Source: Candidatus Pantoea floridensis
GTDB taxonomy: Bacteria; Pseudomonadota; Gammaproteobacteria; Enterobacterales; Enterobacteriaceae
Direction: 5' to 3'
DNA: 64,000 nt
Assembly (NCBI RefSeq): GCF_900215435.1
Contig: NZ_OCMY01000001.1
Location: forward strand, 3,348,001 to 3,412,000
This document shows positions 1-10,478 of this stretch, piece after piece; position 1 is the stretch's first letter; each line of letters starts with the position of its first letter. A program made the position numbers and the translations under genes. The notes beneath the pieces were generated by a model. The model was not told where the DNA came from, did not search any database, and saw nothing but the letters and a program-made list of their open reading frames with translations.

Positions 1-488
1 GCCCCTTCGTTTACATCGAAGTGAATCACGTTTCGCCACAAAACTTCGGCTATTACTTCGGTCTGAACGTGGTGTTCTTATTCGTGATGACATTGATCAA
101 CAGCCGCGCGGTGCGCCGCTTTGGTCCGCTGAAAATGTTTCGCCTTGGGCTAGTGATTCAGTTCGCCATGGGCGTTTGGCTGCTTATCTCTAGCGCGCTG
201 GATTTAGGTTTCCTCTCGCTGGTGTTTGGTGTAGCGATGTTCATTGGCTGCGTATCGACGGTATCGTCGAATGCGATGGCGGTGATTCTTGATGAGTTCC
301 CGCATATGGCCGGCACCGCTTCATCACTGGCCGGTACGCTGCGCTTTGGCGTGGGCGCATTAGTCGGGGCACTGCTGTCGTTGGTGAGTATTAACAGCGC
401 CTGGCCAATGGTGGCTACCATCGCGCTGTGTGCCACCGTTTCAATTGTGCTGTTTACCTATGCATCACGCCCGCATCATTCGGTTTAA
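1..488 (+). CDS. bcr: Bcr/CflA-family drug efflux MFS transporter, C-terminal part
   Basis: This is the last ~162 residues of an inner-membrane major facilitator exporter. The reading frame is open from the window edge, and the product starts [20 protein letters not shown], closely matching the C-terminal half of E. coli Bcr, the bicyclomycin/sulfonamide exporter. The visible part holds about five hydrophobic segments and the Bcr-typical stretch [21 protein letters not shown]. The family extrudes drugs, and Bcr is also linked to cysteine export, using the proton gradient. The GTG at position 21 is internal, not a start. The order bcr-yejG-yejFEBA matches E. coli synteny. Confidence 0.95.
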   Translation, partial: PFVYIEVNHVSPQNFGYYFGLNVVFLFVMTLINSRAVRRFGPLKMFRLGLVIQFAMGVWLLISSALDLGFLSLVFGVAMFIGCVSTVSSNAMAVILDEFPHMAGTASSLAGTLRFGVGALVGALLSLVSINSAWPMVATIALCATVSIVLFTYASRPHHSV

Positions 489-496
489 GTTATTGC

Positions 497-568
497 GGTC
501 GCCATGAATGGCGACCCTACATGCCTGAAATCCCAACCTTTTCCGTAGGGTCGTCATTTATGACGACC
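497..568. repeat. Pair of REP-like palindromes
   Basis: Two imperfect palindromes lie in opposite orientation. The first is GGTCGCCATGAATGGCGACC followed by CTAC (497-520). The second is GTAGGG followed by TCGTCATTTATGACGACC (545-568). The same unit recurs at seven other places in the host part of the window. It lies just past the bcr stop codon, where it could form a stem-loop at the mRNA end. Confidence 0.85.
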
Positions 569-878
569 TGGTATTTATTCAAATCTCATCTCACCGCTCG
601 CGAATCCCCATTCATTCGTTATGCTTAATGTTTCCGTAATGTGAAAATTTATAGATAAAAAAGTAACGACATTGCGTCTAAAATGATTGTTAACGGCGGC
701 TGAACAGGGTAAACATAGGCCTAAATGTGAGAAGCCTCGCAAATTATCTATTAGCTACACGCTTTGTGCTTAAAACAAGAAGGCAAACCAAGTCCGCATT
801 CTGAGCTAACCAGGTTGGGATTCACCGCGTTATGCCGTCGTCGTGAATAAAGTAAACGTCTCTGGGGGCCGTATAACT
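569..878. other. Intergenic region bcr-yejG, no gene recognised
   Basis: About 310 bp of AT-rich sequence. I see no convincing ORF, RNA gene or intrinsic terminator. It should hold the yejG promoter, but no clear -35/-10 pair can be assigned. Confidence 0.5.
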
Positions 879-1205
879 ATGCTGCAACTTTCTGTTGTGC
901 ATCGCTTGCCACAACATTATCGCTGGTCGGTTGATCATGTAGGTGAAATAGAGCGTCAGGAAACGGCGGATGGCGTGCATGCCGGGGATTTAGTGGTGCT
1001 GCGTCTGCTCAGCCACGATGGTCATCCGGCGTTGGAAATTCTGCACCAGCTGCAAGAAACGCTGGCGCAAATTCAGGTCGAGTGCAAAATCGCCGAGTGT
1101 GAAGGGCAGCCGTGTCTACTGATTCGGCGTGATGATGAAAGCGCGACCAATTGCTGCCTGAAAAATCAGGGCGTCGCCATTGCTGAAACCTTCGATGGTC
1201 ATTAA
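879..1205 (+). CDS. yejG: YejG family protein
   Basis: A 108-residue soluble protein, LQLSVVHRLPQHYRWS at the N-terminus and LKNQGVAIAETF at the C-terminus, collinear with E. coli YejG (~114 aa). The function is not firmly established; E. coli yejG has been linked to aminoglycoside sensitivity. I chose the ATG at 879 over the upstream GTG at 843, because the E. coli protein begins at the equivalent place and a G-rich ribosome site (CTGGGGGCC) precedes it. The last four bases overlap the end of convergent yejF. Confidence 0.85.
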   Translation: MLQLSVVHRLPQHYRWSVDHVGEIERQETADGVHAGDLVVLRLLSHDGHPALEILHQLQETLAQIQVECKIAECEGQPCLLIRRDDESATNCCLKNQGVAIAETFDGH

Positions 1206-2788
1206 TTGATGTCTTTACCCTGTGCGGAAGCCAATAGCTGGCGTGTGTATTCAGCCGTTGGTGCATTAAACAGCGTATCGCAGTCACCTTGTTCCACCAC
1301 CTCGCCCTGCCGCAGCACAATGAGCTGATGGCAGAGTGCGCGTACTACCTGCAAATCATGGCTAATAAACAGGTAAGCCAGCTGATGCTGCTGCTGTAAG
1401 CGGCGCAGCAAGGTCAGGATCTGTTTCTGCACGGAACGATCGAGTGAAGAAGTCGGTTCATCTAACACAATAAGCTGGGGTTCAAGAATCAGCGCCCGGG
1501 CGATGGCAATACGCTGACGCTGGCCACCCGAAAACTCGGCGGGATAGCGGTTACGGCTATCGGTATCCAGCCCGACCTCCTGCATCACCGCAATCACCTT
1601 TTCTTCTTGTGCGGCCGCGCTGAGTTCAGGACGATGCACCGCTAACCCTTCGGCAATCACTTGCTGCACCGTCATACGCGGATTGAGCGATGAATTAGGA
1701 TCCTGGAACACCACCTGGATGCGCTGGCGCAGCGGCAGCAATTGTTTCGGTGAGAGCTGATGCAGCGGCTGATCCTCAAACCAAATCTCTCCGCGTGCGG
1801 TAATCAAACGCAGCAGAGCCAGACCGGTGGTACTTTTGCCGGATCCCGATTCTCCTACCAGTCCAAGGCTTTCACCCCGGCGTAGCGTAAAGCTAAGATC
1901 TTGCAGCGCCATTTTTTCCGCTACGGTACGCCGCAGTAGGCCACGACGGATAGGGAAGCCAACCTGCAGGTTTTTCACCTGCAGCAGCGGTTGCGCATTG
2001 TTCAGCGGCACCGGTCTACCATCCGGTTCTGCGTCCAGGAGCTCGCGGGTGTAGGCCTGCTGCGGCTGACTTAACAGTAAATCGCAGCGGTTGTGTTCGA
2101 TGGTGCGCCCATTGCGCATCACCGTAACGCTATGCGCCAGCTGGCGCACAATGTTGAGGTTGTGCGTAATGAATAGCATGCCCATATTCAGTTCACGCTG
2201 CAGTTCGCGTAGCAGCTGCAAAATCTGAGCCTGAACCGTGACATCCAGCGCGGTGGTCGGTTCATCCGCAATCAGCAGCTTCGGCTGGGTAAGTAACGCC
2301 ATGGCGATCATCACACGCTGGCGCTCGCCGCCTGATAGCTGGTGCGGAAAATCCTGCAGGCGCGATGCCGCATTGTGGATGCCAACGCGATCGAGGCAGC
2401 TCAGCATCTCTCCGCGTGCCGCTTCGCGACGCATGCCACGATGCACAGAAAGCACTTCGTACAGCTGCTTTTCCACGTTGTGCAACGGATTGAGCGATAC
2501 CATGGGTTCTTGAAAGATCATCGCCATCTGGTTGCCACGCAGTCCACGCATCGTGCGCTCGCTGGCCTGCAAAATATCCTGCCCGTTGAACAGAATTTCA
2601 CCCTGCGGATAGTTGACCGGCGGCTGCGGCAATAAGCGCATGATCGACAGCGCAGTGACGCTTTTCCCTGAGCCGGATTCCCCCACTAGCGCCAACGTTT
2701 CGCCCGCATCGATACGCAGCGAGATATCGTCCACTACGCGGCGATCGCCAAATGCCACCGCCAGATGATTAACCGTTAACAGGCTCAT
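1202..2788 (-). CDS. yejF: Microcin C/peptide ABC transporter, duplicated ATPase YejF
   Basis: A 528-residue cytoplasmic protein with two fused ABC ATPase domains. Each has a Walker A motif (GESGSGKS near residues 36 and 316), a signature motif (LSGGERQR and FSGGQRQR) and a Walker B motif ending in DEP. It powers the YejABEF oligopeptide importer, which in E. coli also takes up microcin C and antimicrobial peptides. The start codon directly abuts the yejE stop (TAAATG), so translation is probably coupled. It is the last gene of the yejABEF operon. Confidence 0.95.
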   Translation of the reverse strand: MSLLTVNHLAVAFGDRRVVDDISLRIDAGETLALVGESGSGKSVTALSIMRLLPQPPVNYPQGEILFNGQDILQASERTMRGLRGNQMAMIFQEPMVSLNPLHNVEKQLYEVLSVHRGMRREAARGEMLSCLDRVGIHNAASRLQDFPHQLSGGERQRVMIAMALLTQPKLLIADEPTTALDVTVQAQILQLLRELQRELNMGMLFITHNLNIVRQLAHSVTVMRNGRTIEHNRCDLLLSQPQQAYTRELLDAEPDGRPVPLNNAQPLLQVKNLQVGFPIRRGLLRRTVAEKMALQDLSFTLRRGESLGLVGESGSGKSTTGLALLRLITARGEIWFEDQPLHQLSPKQLLPLRQRIQVVFQDPNSSLNPRMTVQQVIAEGLAVHRPELSAAAQEEKVIAVMQEVGLDTDSRNRYPAEFSGGQRQRIAIARALILEPQLIVLDEPTSSLDRSVQKQILTLLRRLQQQHQLAYLFISHDLQVVRALCHQLIVLRQGEVVEQGDCDTLFNAPTAEYTRQLLASAQGKDIN

Positions 2789-3811
2789 TTAGCGTCCTCG
2801 ACTCGGGTCAAAAGCATCGCGTACTGCTTCACCAATAAAAATCAGCAGCGACAGTAGCAGGGCGAGGGCAAAAAAGCCGGCAAGGCCTAACCACGGTGCC
2901 TGTAAATTATTTTTTCCCTGCAGCAGCAGCTCACCCAGTGACGGCGACCCGATCGGCAAACCAAAGCCGAGGAAATCCAGCGATGTCAGGGTGGTGATTG
3001 AAGCGCAGAGAATAAAGGGTAGAAACGTCAGCGTTGCCACCATGGCGTTGGGCAACATGTGACGCAGCATAATGCGGCTGTCGCTAACGCCAAGCGCACG
3101 TGCGGCACGAATATAATCATAATTACGCGTGCGCAGAAATTCGGCGCGCACCACACTTACCAGACTCATCCAGCCAAACACCACCGTGACCAGCAGTAGC
3201 CACCAGAAATTGGGCTGAATCACGCTGGATAGCAGAATCAGCAAGAACAGCGAAGGCATGCCGGACCACACTTCAATCAGGCGCTGGCCGATCAGATCAA
3301 TGAGTCCACCAAAATAGCCCTGTACTGCCCCCACCACGATGCCAATCACACTGGAAAACAGCGTTAACAGAATGCCAAACAGCAGTGAGATGCGCGTGCC
3401 ATACAGCAAACGCGCCAGCACATCACCGCCGTTGGCATCGGTACCCAGCCAGTTTTGCATGGAAGGCGGGGAAGGGAAGGGCACATCGGTGGCGAAATTG
3501 ATGGTGCTATCGCCAAAGCGAATCGGTGCCCAAATCGCCCAACCTTGCTGAGCAATACGCTGTTTCAGCCACGGATCCTGATAGTCAGCGGGGGTGGCGA
3601 AATCGCCGCCGTAATCACTTTCGCTGTAGTTGAACAACAGCGGCATATACCAGCGTTGCTGATAGTGCACCAGCAGCGGTTTGTCGTTGGCCAGCAACTC
3701 GGCACCCAATGACAGAACAAAAATGATCAGGAAAATCCACAGCGACCAGTAACCACGGCGGTTATGACGAAAACGCTGCCAGCGCTGCTGGTTTACAGGA
3801 GATAAACGCAT
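2789..3811 (-). CDS. yejE: Peptide ABC transporter permease YejE
   Basis: A 340-residue inner-membrane permease of the DppC/OppC family. One N-terminal membrane helix is followed by a long periplasmic stretch and five further hydrophobic segments. The EAA loop for contact with the ATPase is seen as RAARALGVSDSRIMLRHMLPNA. It pairs with YejB to form the channel. Its start overlaps the yejB stop by one base (TGATG), indicating coupled translation. Confidence 0.95.
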   Translation of the reverse strand: MRLSPVNQQRWQRFRHNRRGYWSLWIFLIIFVLSLGAELLANDKPLLVHYQQRWYMPLLFNYSESDYGGDFATPADYQDPWLKQRIAQQGWAIWAPIRFGDSTINFATDVPFPSPPSMQNWLGTDANGGDVLARLLYGTRISLLFGILLTLFSSVIGIVVGAVQGYFGGLIDLIGQRLIEVWSGMPSLFLLILLSSVIQPNFWWLLLVTVVFGWMSLVSVVRAEFLRTRNYDYIRAARALGVSDSRIMLRHMLPNAMVATLTFLPFILCASITTLTSLDFLGFGLPIGSPSLGELLLQGKNNLQAPWLGLAGFFALALLLSLLIFIGEAVRDAFDPSRGR

Positions 3812-4902
3812 CAGCGTCCCTCAAAATCAATGCGCGGATCGACCAGCGTGTAGGTGAGATCGCTGAGAATGTTCATGAGCAGACCAATTAGCGTGAAAAT
3901 ATACAGCGTGCCGAACATCACCGGATAATCGCGCTGAATGGTGGCGTCATAGCCGAGCAGGCCCATACCGTTGAGTGAGAACATCACCTCAATCAACACC
4001 GAACTGGTGAAAAACATGCTGATAAAGGTGGCGGGGAAGCCGGCAATCACCAGCAGCATGGCATTACGGAACACGTGACCGTACAGCACCCGCTTTTCAT
4101 CCAACCCTTTTGCACGCGCGGTAACCACATATTGTTTACGAATCTCATCGAGAAACGAGTTTTTGGTCAGCATGGTCAGCGTGGCGAAACCGCCAATCAC
4201 CGTGGCCAGCACCGGCAGCGTGATGTGCCAAAGATAATCGGTGATTTTGCTATACCAGGGCAGCGTATCAAATTGCGGAGAGGTCAGGCCGCGCAGTGGG
4301 AACCAGTCGAAATAGCTGCCGCCCGCGAACAGGACAATCAGCATGATGCCGAACAGAAATGCTGGAATAGAATTACCGATGATAATAAAGATGCTGCTCC
4401 AGATATCGAAGGGGCTGCCGTTGCGTACCGCCTTTTTAATGCCGAGCGGAATCGATACCAGATAAATAATTATCGTGCTCCACAAACCAAGACTTATCGA
4501 GACCGGCAAACTCTCTTTGATCAGCTGCAGCACCGAGGCGCTACGGAACAGACTGTCGCCAAAATCAAAGCGAATGTAGTTCCACAGCATTTCACCGTAA
4601 CGCTGCAAGAGCGGTTTATCGAAGCCGTAGCGATGTTTAATCTCTGCAATCACTTCCGGATCGAGGCCGCGCGCGCCGCGGTACTGGCTATCGCCGGGAT
4701 TATCGCGTAGCAAGGCCCCGCGCGTGCCGCTATCACTGCCGCCAGAGCCGGGAATGCCGGTGCTGTGACCAAACTGCACGTTGGCCAATGCCTGATCTAC
4801 CGGGCCGCCCGGTGCGATCTGCACAATAAAGAAGTTCAGGGTGATAATCGCCCATAAGGTGGGGATGATCAGCAGTAACCTGCGTAAAAAATAGGCTGCC
4901 AA
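3811..4902 (-). CDS. yejB: Peptide ABC transporter permease YejB
   Basis: A 363-residue DppB/OppB-type inner-membrane permease. It has the N-terminal helix [20 protein letters not shown], a Gly/Ser-rich insertion at about residues 45-75 that is typical of YejB, and the EAA loop [21 protein letters not shown]. It forms the transmembrane heterodimer with YejE. It lies 10 bp downstream of yejA in the same operon. Confidence 0.95.
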   Translation of the reverse strand: MAAYFLRRLLLIIPTLWAIITLNFFIVQIAPGGPVDQALANVQFGHSTGIPGSGGSDSGTRGALLRDNPGDSQYRGARGLDPEVIAEIKHRYGFDKPLLQRYGEMLWNYIRFDFGDSLFRSASVLQLIKESLPVSISLGLWSTIIIYLVSIPLGIKKAVRNGSPFDIWSSIFIIIGNSIPAFLFGIMLIVLFAGGSYFDWFPLRGLTSPQFDTLPWYSKITDYLWHITLPVLATVIGGFATLTMLTKNSFLDEIRKQYVVTARAKGLDEKRVLYGHVFRNAMLLVIAGFPATFISMFFTSSVLIEVMFSLNGMGLLGYDATIQRDYPVMFGTLYIFTLIGLLMNILSDLTYTLVDPRIDFEGR

Positions 4903-4912
4903 ACTGCGCTCC

Positions 4913-6721
4913 TCAGCGTCGATCGGCCGGCAATCGTCCGGCTTTGTTCACATCGTACCACCAGTTTTCCAGACCGGTAGCAAACGCAGGTTTAATCTCG
5001 GGATGGGAGAATTTGTCCCAGTAAGCCATACGATCTTCGGCGCTGTACCACATCGGAATCATATAGGCATTCCACAGCAGGATGCGATCCAGTGCCTGAC
5101 CAAGCGGCAGCAGCGCTTTCTCATCGCCCTGATGATCAACGATCTGCTGTACAAAGTGGTCAACGATGGGATCTTTCACCCGCGGTGTATTCCATGAAGA
5201 ATCAATGAACTCCGATTGCCAGATAGTCCGCAAGCTGGTCGAGGGCCACGGCATCGCGTAATAGAGTGACGGGATCATGTCGTAATCACCTTCACGTAAA
5301 CGCCGTAAATATTGCGAGCTGTCAATCTGGCGCAGCGAAACCTGAATGCCCAGCCGTTCGAGGCTGTGCTGGAAAGGCAGCGCCCAGTCATTTTGCGTGC
5401 CGCTGCGCATCAGCAATTCGAAGTGGAACGGCTGGCCCGTTTTGACGTTCACCAACTGCTGATTTTTAATCTGCCAGCCAGCCTCTTTCAGCAGGTTCAT
5501 GGCTTTGAGTAAGTTTCCACGATCGAACCCGCTGCCATCAGAGCGCGGCGGGGCATATTCATTGGTGAAGATTTGCGGCGGCAATTGCGTTTTGTACGGT
5601 GCCAGCAATATTAACGCTTCAGCTTTTGGATAACCTTTTGCCGCGTAGACGGTGTTCTGGAAATAGCTGTCAGTCCGTTTATAGGCGCCATAAAATAACG
5701 CTTTGTTCATCCACTCAAAATCGAACGCTAGCGTGATGGCTTCACGTACGCGGCGGTCGGCGAACAGCGGTTTTTCATTATTAAATGCCAGCCAGCGGGT
5801 ATCGGTAGAGACGGTGTTTGGGATCGTCGATTTAACGATAGCGTGACTGGCAAAATTGCGGCCGCGATATTGCGTGGCCCATTTTTTTGCCGAGCTCTCC
5901 TCGCGCAAATCATAAGCGCCAGCTTTGAAAGCCTCAAAGGCGACGTTGTCATCCAGATAATAGTCGTAGCGCAGCGTGTCGAAATTGAAACGCCCGCGGT
6001 TAACCGGCAGGTTGGCGGCCCAGTAATCCTTTACCCGGCTGTATTGGATAAATTGACCCGATTTGTAAGACGTCACGCGATAGGGGCCGCTGGCAAGCGG
6101 CGGATAGCCAATGGGTTCATTGAACTTTTTGTTTTGCCAGAACTTCTCCGGCAAGACCGGTAGCGTCAGCCAGCTCAACACCCGATCTTTATCCGCTTTG
6201 GGCATGTCGATGCGCACGGTAAGACGGTTCAGGGCTTTAACTTCTACGCCACGAAACGCCACGCGAAACTGCGGCACGCCTTCGGTCATAAACTTCTGAA
6301 ACGTAAACGCCACATCCTGCGCGGTGATGGGGGTGCCATCCTGAAATTGCGCATGGGGGTTAATCGACACTTCCATCCAGCGATAATCGCTTGGGTAGCG
6401 CGCTGATTCGGCAATCAGCGGATAGTAGCTGCCCGGTTCATCGTCAGAAGTGGTAAACAGACCGTCGTAGAGCGTATCGGTGCCAATGCCTGGATTACCA
6501 CGCGAGGCGAAACGGTTGAAGTTGTCGTAAGTACCGACCACGGCCAGCGTGATTTTGCCGCCCTTAGGCGCTGCGGGATTGGCGTAATCGTAATGAGTGA
6601 AATTCACCGCATATTTGGGGTCGCCCAGCTTAGCGAAGGCATAGCTTTCGTTGATGGTCGCGGCCTGCAGCGGCGCAATAGCACTACAAACCAACAACGC
6701 TGTGATAAGACGCAGCAGCAT
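4913..6721 (-). CDS. yejA: Peptide ABC transporter periplasmic substrate-binding protein YejA
   Basis: A 602-residue SBP_bac_5 (cluster C) binding protein. The signal peptide [20 protein letters not shown] is followed by the mature start ATINESYAF. Length and sequence match E. coli YejA (604 aa), including [16 protein letters not shown] and the C-terminal [12 protein letters not shown]. It captures peptides in the periplasm and delivers them to YejBEF. It is the first gene of the operon. Confidence 0.95.
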   Translation of the reverse strand: MLLRLITALLVCSAIAPLQAATINESYAFAKLGDPKYAVNFTHYDYANPAAPKGGKITLAVVGTYDNFNRFASRGNPGIGTDTLYDGLFTTSDDEPGSYYPLIAESARYPSDYRWMEVSINPHAQFQDGTPITAQDVAFTFQKFMTEGVPQFRVAFRGVEVKALNRLTVRIDMPKADKDRVLSWLTLPVLPEKFWQNKKFNEPIGYPPLASGPYRVTSYKSGQFIQYSRVKDYWAANLPVNRGRFNFDTLRYDYYLDDNVAFEAFKAGAYDLREESSAKKWATQYRGRNFASHAIVKSTIPNTVSTDTRWLAFNNEKPLFADRRVREAITLAFDFEWMNKALFYGAYKRTDSYFQNTVYAAKGYPKAEALILLAPYKTQLPPQIFTNEYAPPRSDGSGFDRGNLLKAMNLLKEAGWQIKNQQLVNVKTGQPFHFELLMRSGTQNDWALPFQHSLERLGIQVSLRQIDSSQYLRRLREGDYDMIPSLYYAMPWPSTSLRTIWQSEFIDSSWNTPRVKDPIVDHFVQQIVDHQGDEKALLPLGQALDRILLWNAYMIPMWYSAEDRMAYWDKFSHPEIKPAFATGLENWWYDVNKAGRLPADRR

Positions 6722-6786
6722 AAGTGAGGCGATCTCCTGTGGTAATCCGCACGTTATGGTAGCAGTTTCATGGGGTTCGCGTGATG

Positions 6787-8361
6787 TTAACTCAGCGCCC
6801 GCTGGCGTTGATAATAGCTGATGAGATTTTCCGGCCTTAACGGGCGGCTAAACAGGTAACCTTGCAAATGGGTTACGCCGCGATTCACCAGCCACGCCGC
6901 TTGATCGCCCGTCTCTACGCCTTCCGCCACGGTTTTCAGATTAAGCTTTTTTGCCAGCAGCAACACGGTATCCAAAACCGGAGAGGTGACGGTTTCAGTG
7001 CCAATGCTTTGCACAAAACCTCTGTCGATTTTTAGATAATCGAACGGGTATTTTTCCAGATAAATCAGCGCACTGTGACCGGTGCCAAAATCATCAATGG
7101 CGATCTTAACGTTGTTTGCGTGCAGCCAGGCGAAGATTTCTCCCGCGTTTTTTTCTCTCACCATGGTGCGTTCAGTGATTTCAAAAACATAGTTGAAATG
7201 CCCGGCGGGCATGGTGTTCATCCACTCCTCTACATCGCGGCGAAAACTTTCTGAGGCCAGGTGTAGCGGTGAAAGATTAAGGCTAAGACGTGTGCCCTGC
7301 GGTAGCTGTTGATGGAGAAACTGAGCATCGCGCGCGACCAGCGTAAAAAGGTGCTGAGTGAGCGGAATAATCAGATTCTGCGTCTCCGCATAACCGATAA
7401 AAACATCGGGTGGGATCATGCCTTCCGTCGGATGTGTCCAGCGGAGGAGGGCTTCAACGCCGTATGGCTGGCCGTCATGCGCGGTGACTAACGGCTGGTA
7501 CTCGACGTGGAACTGGCCCTGTTTAATGGCCAGCATGATCTCTTTGCCCGGCCGCTGATGTCTTGTTAGCAAGAGCCAACTCAATGCCGTGACGAATAAC
7601 GAGAACAGCAGACCGGTTAGCAGAGCAAGGAGATAATCGCGTGGCGCTAAGGTGGTGCCAAACAGTAAAAAATGCAGGGGGCTATTGTTAAAGGCGATCT
7701 CACGCAGCGGAACAGGTAAATCACTGCGGTTTACCACTTGATTGCTGTTGCTCAGCAGCGCCTTGTTGCCCATTACCAACGCCATTCCGGTGATTTCCGG
7801 ATGGTAGGAAGCCAGCAGCTGATAAGGCGTGAGCGTGATATTCATGGTAGCGAGAATGCCGGTCTCTTCCGCTCCGGGATTCTTCACCCATAACGCCAGC
7901 GCCGGTTTGGTCGGCTGCAACGGTGTACCTTCCAGCAAACGCATATCGCGATCGCGTTCCAGTTCAGATTCAGGAGAAATATCGTTGGCGGCCAGCAGGA
8001 AGGCACCGGTTGCCGAGGAGCAGTACGCGTAGCTGTCGCGAACCAGCAATATAGCGCGAATATTCCCAGCGAACGCAGCCCGTGATGTCAGCTCGCGACC
8101 AACGCTGTTGCAACTAAATTGTGTGTATTGCTGCAGGGGATAAAGCGTATCCGATAGCGTTGAGATGACCTGTTGTAAATCGTCCCGGCTTTGCGCTAAC
8201 AGTTGTTCATGTTGCTGGGTGCGCTTCTGCCAGGTCAAAGTTAACAGCACAGTAACGAATAGAAGAAAAAATACCGCGCCTACGATCGCGCTACTCCAGG
8301 CGATGCGGCGTGAATAGCTTGCATGACGTTTCAGCGTCCCCGACAGTGGCATGGAGTGCAT
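6787..8361 (-). CDS. pdeN: Cyclic-di-GMP phosphodiesterase with CSS-motif periplasmic sensor
   Basis: A 524-residue inner-membrane protein with two membrane helices (about residues 22-46 and 240-262). They bracket a periplasmic CSS-motif domain with cysteines in FSCNSVG and YCSSATG. The C-terminal half is an EAL domain with the catalytic signatures EALLRW, ITERTM and DDFGTG, so hydrolysis of c-di-GMP to pGpG is expected. Position next to mepS and the overall form match E. coli Rtn/PdeN. In this class, redox state of the periplasmic Cys pair controls activity. Confidence 0.9.
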   Translation of the reverse strand: MHSMPLSGTLKRHASYSRRIAWSSAIVGAVFFLLFVTVLLTLTWQKRTQQHEQLLAQSRDDLQQVISTLSDTLYPLQQYTQFSCNSVGRELTSRAAFAGNIRAILLVRDSYAYCSSATGAFLLAANDISPESELERDRDMRLLEGTPLQPTKPALALWVKNPGAEETGILATMNITLTPYQLLASYHPEITGMALVMGNKALLSNSNQVVNRSDLPVPLREIAFNNSPLHFLLFGTTLAPRDYLLALLTGLLFSLFVTALSWLLLTRHQRPGKEIMLAIKQGQFHVEYQPLVTAHDGQPYGVEALLRWTHPTEGMIPPDVFIGYAETQNLIIPLTQHLFTLVARDAQFLHQQLPQGTRLSLNLSPLHLASESFRRDVEEWMNTMPAGHFNYVFEITERTMVREKNAGEIFAWLHANNVKIAIDDFGTGHSALIYLEKYPFDYLKIDRGFVQSIGTETVTSPVLDTVLLLAKKLNLKTVAEGVETGDQAAWLVNRGVTHLQGYLFSRPLRPENLISYYQRQRALS

Positions 8362-8570
8362 TCCCCTTGTCTTGCCATTTTTATTATGTTTTTCGCTTTA
8401 GTCGCTACCCATTTTTCTTCTTGCGGCCGTGGTAAAAACGGCGTTTGCAGCGCGATGTTTGGGTATCAGGAAGTCAACGAGAATATAACGAGTCAGCAAA
8501 TAAAGTCTCGTTATATTTTTGATTCTCAATTACTTTTTATGCGTTGGATTTGAGTTAAAAAGCGTTAGGC

Positions 8571-8604
8571 AAAAAAAAACGCTGCCGGGGCAGCGTTTTC
8601 TGAT
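8571..8604 (-). terminator. Rho-independent terminator of mepS
   Basis: Read on the minus strand, the stem AAACGCTGCC / GGCAGCGTTT is followed by a long run of T. It lies about 35 bp past the mepS stop codon. Confidence 0.9.
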
Positions 8605-8636
8605 TCTCTGGCTGAGAGGATCTTCAAAGGTGTTCG

Positions 8637-9212
8637 TTAGCTCGGATTTTTAGCTAAAACCCGACGCGCTTCGCGGTAACGTGCTTTCCAATAACTGTCG
8701 TTTAAACTGGAAATCATGACGCCACTGCTGGTAGACGCGTGAACGAAATTATCGTTACCGAGATAGATGCCAACGTGACGACCGGTTGAACCCGCGCGGA
8801 ACAACACTAAGTCACCTGCACGCAACTTATTGCGTGAAATTTCTTTACCGGTGTCTTGCTGTTCTGACGTTGAACGTGGCAAATCTAAACCGAACTGCTC
8901 GCGAAAGGTGCGCTGAACAAAAGCAGAACAATCAATGCCGCGTTTGGTGTCGCCGCCTAAGCGATAACGTACACCTTTCCAGTCACTGTACTGTTCCATG
9001 ATGCGGGACTTAACGTCCACGTTCTGCACCATTTGTTCAAATTCGTCCTGAGACGCTTGAAGTAAAAAACCATTCTGGTTGTTAACTTCATGATTCTCGT
9101 TATTCGCGTTCTGACCGTTATGGGTACTGCTACATGCTGATAAAAGTGTTGCGAGTGCTACTGCGGGAATGATCCGCCTGAGGTATCTCAGTATTGGTTG
9201 AGACTTGACCAT
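8637..9212 (-). CDS. mepS: Murein DD-endopeptidase MepS (Spr), NlpC/P60 lipoprotein
   Basis: A 191-residue outer-membrane lipoprotein. Its signal peptide ends in the lipobox LLSAC, with Cys27 as the acylation site. The NlpC/P60 domain shows catalytic Cys95 (RGIDCSAF), His146 (GRHVGIY) and His158 (NFVHAS). It cleaves D-Ala-mDAP crosslinks so that new peptidoglycan strands can be inserted. In E. coli its level is controlled by NlpI-Prc proteolysis. A strong terminator follows. Confidence 0.95.
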   Translation of the reverse strand: MVKSQPILRYLRRIIPAVALATLLSACSSTHNGQNANNENHEVNNQNGFLLQASQDEFEQMVQNVDVKSRIMEQYSDWKGVRYRLGGDTKRGIDCSAFVQRTFREQFGLDLPRSTSEQQDTGKEISRNKLRAGDLVLFRAGSTGRHVGIYLGNDNFVHASTSSGVMISSLNDSYWKARYREARRVLAKNPS

Positions 9213-9678
9213 TATAGGTGTTTTCCTTCGATTTCCTTACGACAGAATGTCGTCAGCCAGATGACAAAACGGATAGAGATTAATAAGTACAACCGTCTAA
9301 GACAATTCCTTAATTACTAAAATGTGTTAATGAACACATTTTTGTTGTTTTTGGCACCGCATTTTATGCTGTTGCTTACTAATCGGATTTGAGGTTAACC
9401 GATTACAGACCGCGTGGCGAGTGCTTTTATATAAATTTTTATAGCTTTTTTCGATGTGAAATCAATCTGTAACACAAAGGCTATTTTATCAGCAATTCGC
9501 AGCGATTTAATAGCCAAATAGCGGTGCAATCAGGGGGTAATTCTGGCGCTAAGGCCGATTTTGAGAGGAGTGGGGCTGGACAAACTCGGAAAAAGGCTAT
9601 TGTTACGCGTTTTTTATCATAATGTTTTCTTTTATCAGAATAAGGTTAGTTTGCTAATAATCTAATTAAGTTTTCATT
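9213..9678. other. Long intergenic region upstream of mepS
   Basis: AT-rich region between mepS and the lpxT 3' end, with no convincing gene. It must hold the mepS promoter and possibly a long 5' leader. I could not assign a promoter or a known small RNA. Confidence 0.4.
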
Positions 9679-9722
9679 AAGCGCGAGCGAGTGACTTTAT
9701 CTTTTATGATCGCTCGCGCTTA
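9679..9722. terminator. Strong inverted repeat just past the lpxT stop
   Basis: A perfect 12-bp stem AAGCGCGAGCGA / TCGCTCGCGCTT with a 20-nt loop, ending five bases from the lpxT stop codon. There is no clear U-tract on the minus strand, so it may be a transcript-stabilising 3' stem-loop rather than a classic terminator. Confidence 0.5.
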
Positions 9723-9726
9723 ACAA

Positions 9727-10449
9727 TTACGCGTGTGGCTTATATTTGCCCGGAAGTGAACGATTCAACCAATTCACTACCTTGTCGCTGAACGGTGTTA
9801 ATAAACACCAGCTCATGCCCACCAGAACCACGGATAATGAACCCACAGCGATATCGGTGAACCAATGCGCCCCGGCCATAACGCGCGGCAGAGCGAACAC
9901 AACGGTAATAATCAAACCCGCCAGGAAGGCGCGGAAGCCGAAATAGCGCCACATAAAGCAGGTAAAAATAATTAGCATCATGCCGTGATCGCCAGGGAAG
10001 CTATCTTTCGAAGCATCTTTCGCCGGAATTCCGGTTAATTCACTTACGCGATGCACGTTTTCAAAGAAGAGCGTTGGGCTGGAGTGTTGTACCGGCAGCA
10101 AATGGCCGAGCTGGTTAAGAATCACCGCGCTTAGCAGCATGGTGATGCCGATAGCCAGCATGCGACGGCGGCCTTGCGGTGTCTCACGACGCCAGAACCA
10201 CAGATAAAGCAAACCCATCGCCAGTAGTGAAACCACATCAAAACCGCGGAAGTTAGTGATAGCCACTAAGACAGCGAAGCCGTGATGGTCAACCATCTGA
10301 TTATTAAAGCCATAAAAAATGGCCTTATCGATACCAAACCAGAACCCGTGATCGGGTGGTAAGTACCATGAAAGGAACAGCATCACCCCCAATGCATTAA
10401 GCAGCAGAATGGTGATTAATCGAGAAGCGCGCATAAAAAATAGACTCAA
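9727..10449 (-). CDS. lpxT: Lipid A 1-diphosphate synthase (PAP2 phosphotransferase)
   Basis: A 240-residue inner-membrane PAP2-superfamily enzyme with about six hydrophobic segments. The phosphatase signatures are KDASKDSFPGDHG and RVMAGAHWFTD. E. coli LpxT (YeiU) moves a phosphate from undecaprenyl diphosphate to the 1-position of lipid A on the periplasmic face. The internal Met at residue 6 (MRASRLITI) aligns better with the E. coli start and may be the true initiator. Confidence 0.9.
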   Translation of the reverse strand: MSLFFMRASRLITILLLNALGVMLFLSWYLPPDHGFWFGIDKAIFYGFNNQMVDHHGFAVLVAITNFRGFDVVSLLAMGLLYLWFWRRETPQGRRRMLAIGITMLLSAVILNQLGHLLPVQHSSPTLFFENVHRVSELTGIPAKDASKDSFPGDHGMMLIIFTCFMWRYFGFRAFLAGLIITVVFALPRVMAGAHWFTDIAVGSLSVVLVGMSWCLLTPFSDKVVNWLNRSLPGKYKPHA

Positions 10450-10478
10450 AGTGAAAACAACGTGGCAACCTAACGCAT

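Noticed and set aside
4075..4710. 211-codon open frame on the + strand opposite yejB
   Set aside because: Antisense shadow of a well-conserved permease gene in GC-biased DNA; the product is His/Gln/Arg-rich without any family pattern.
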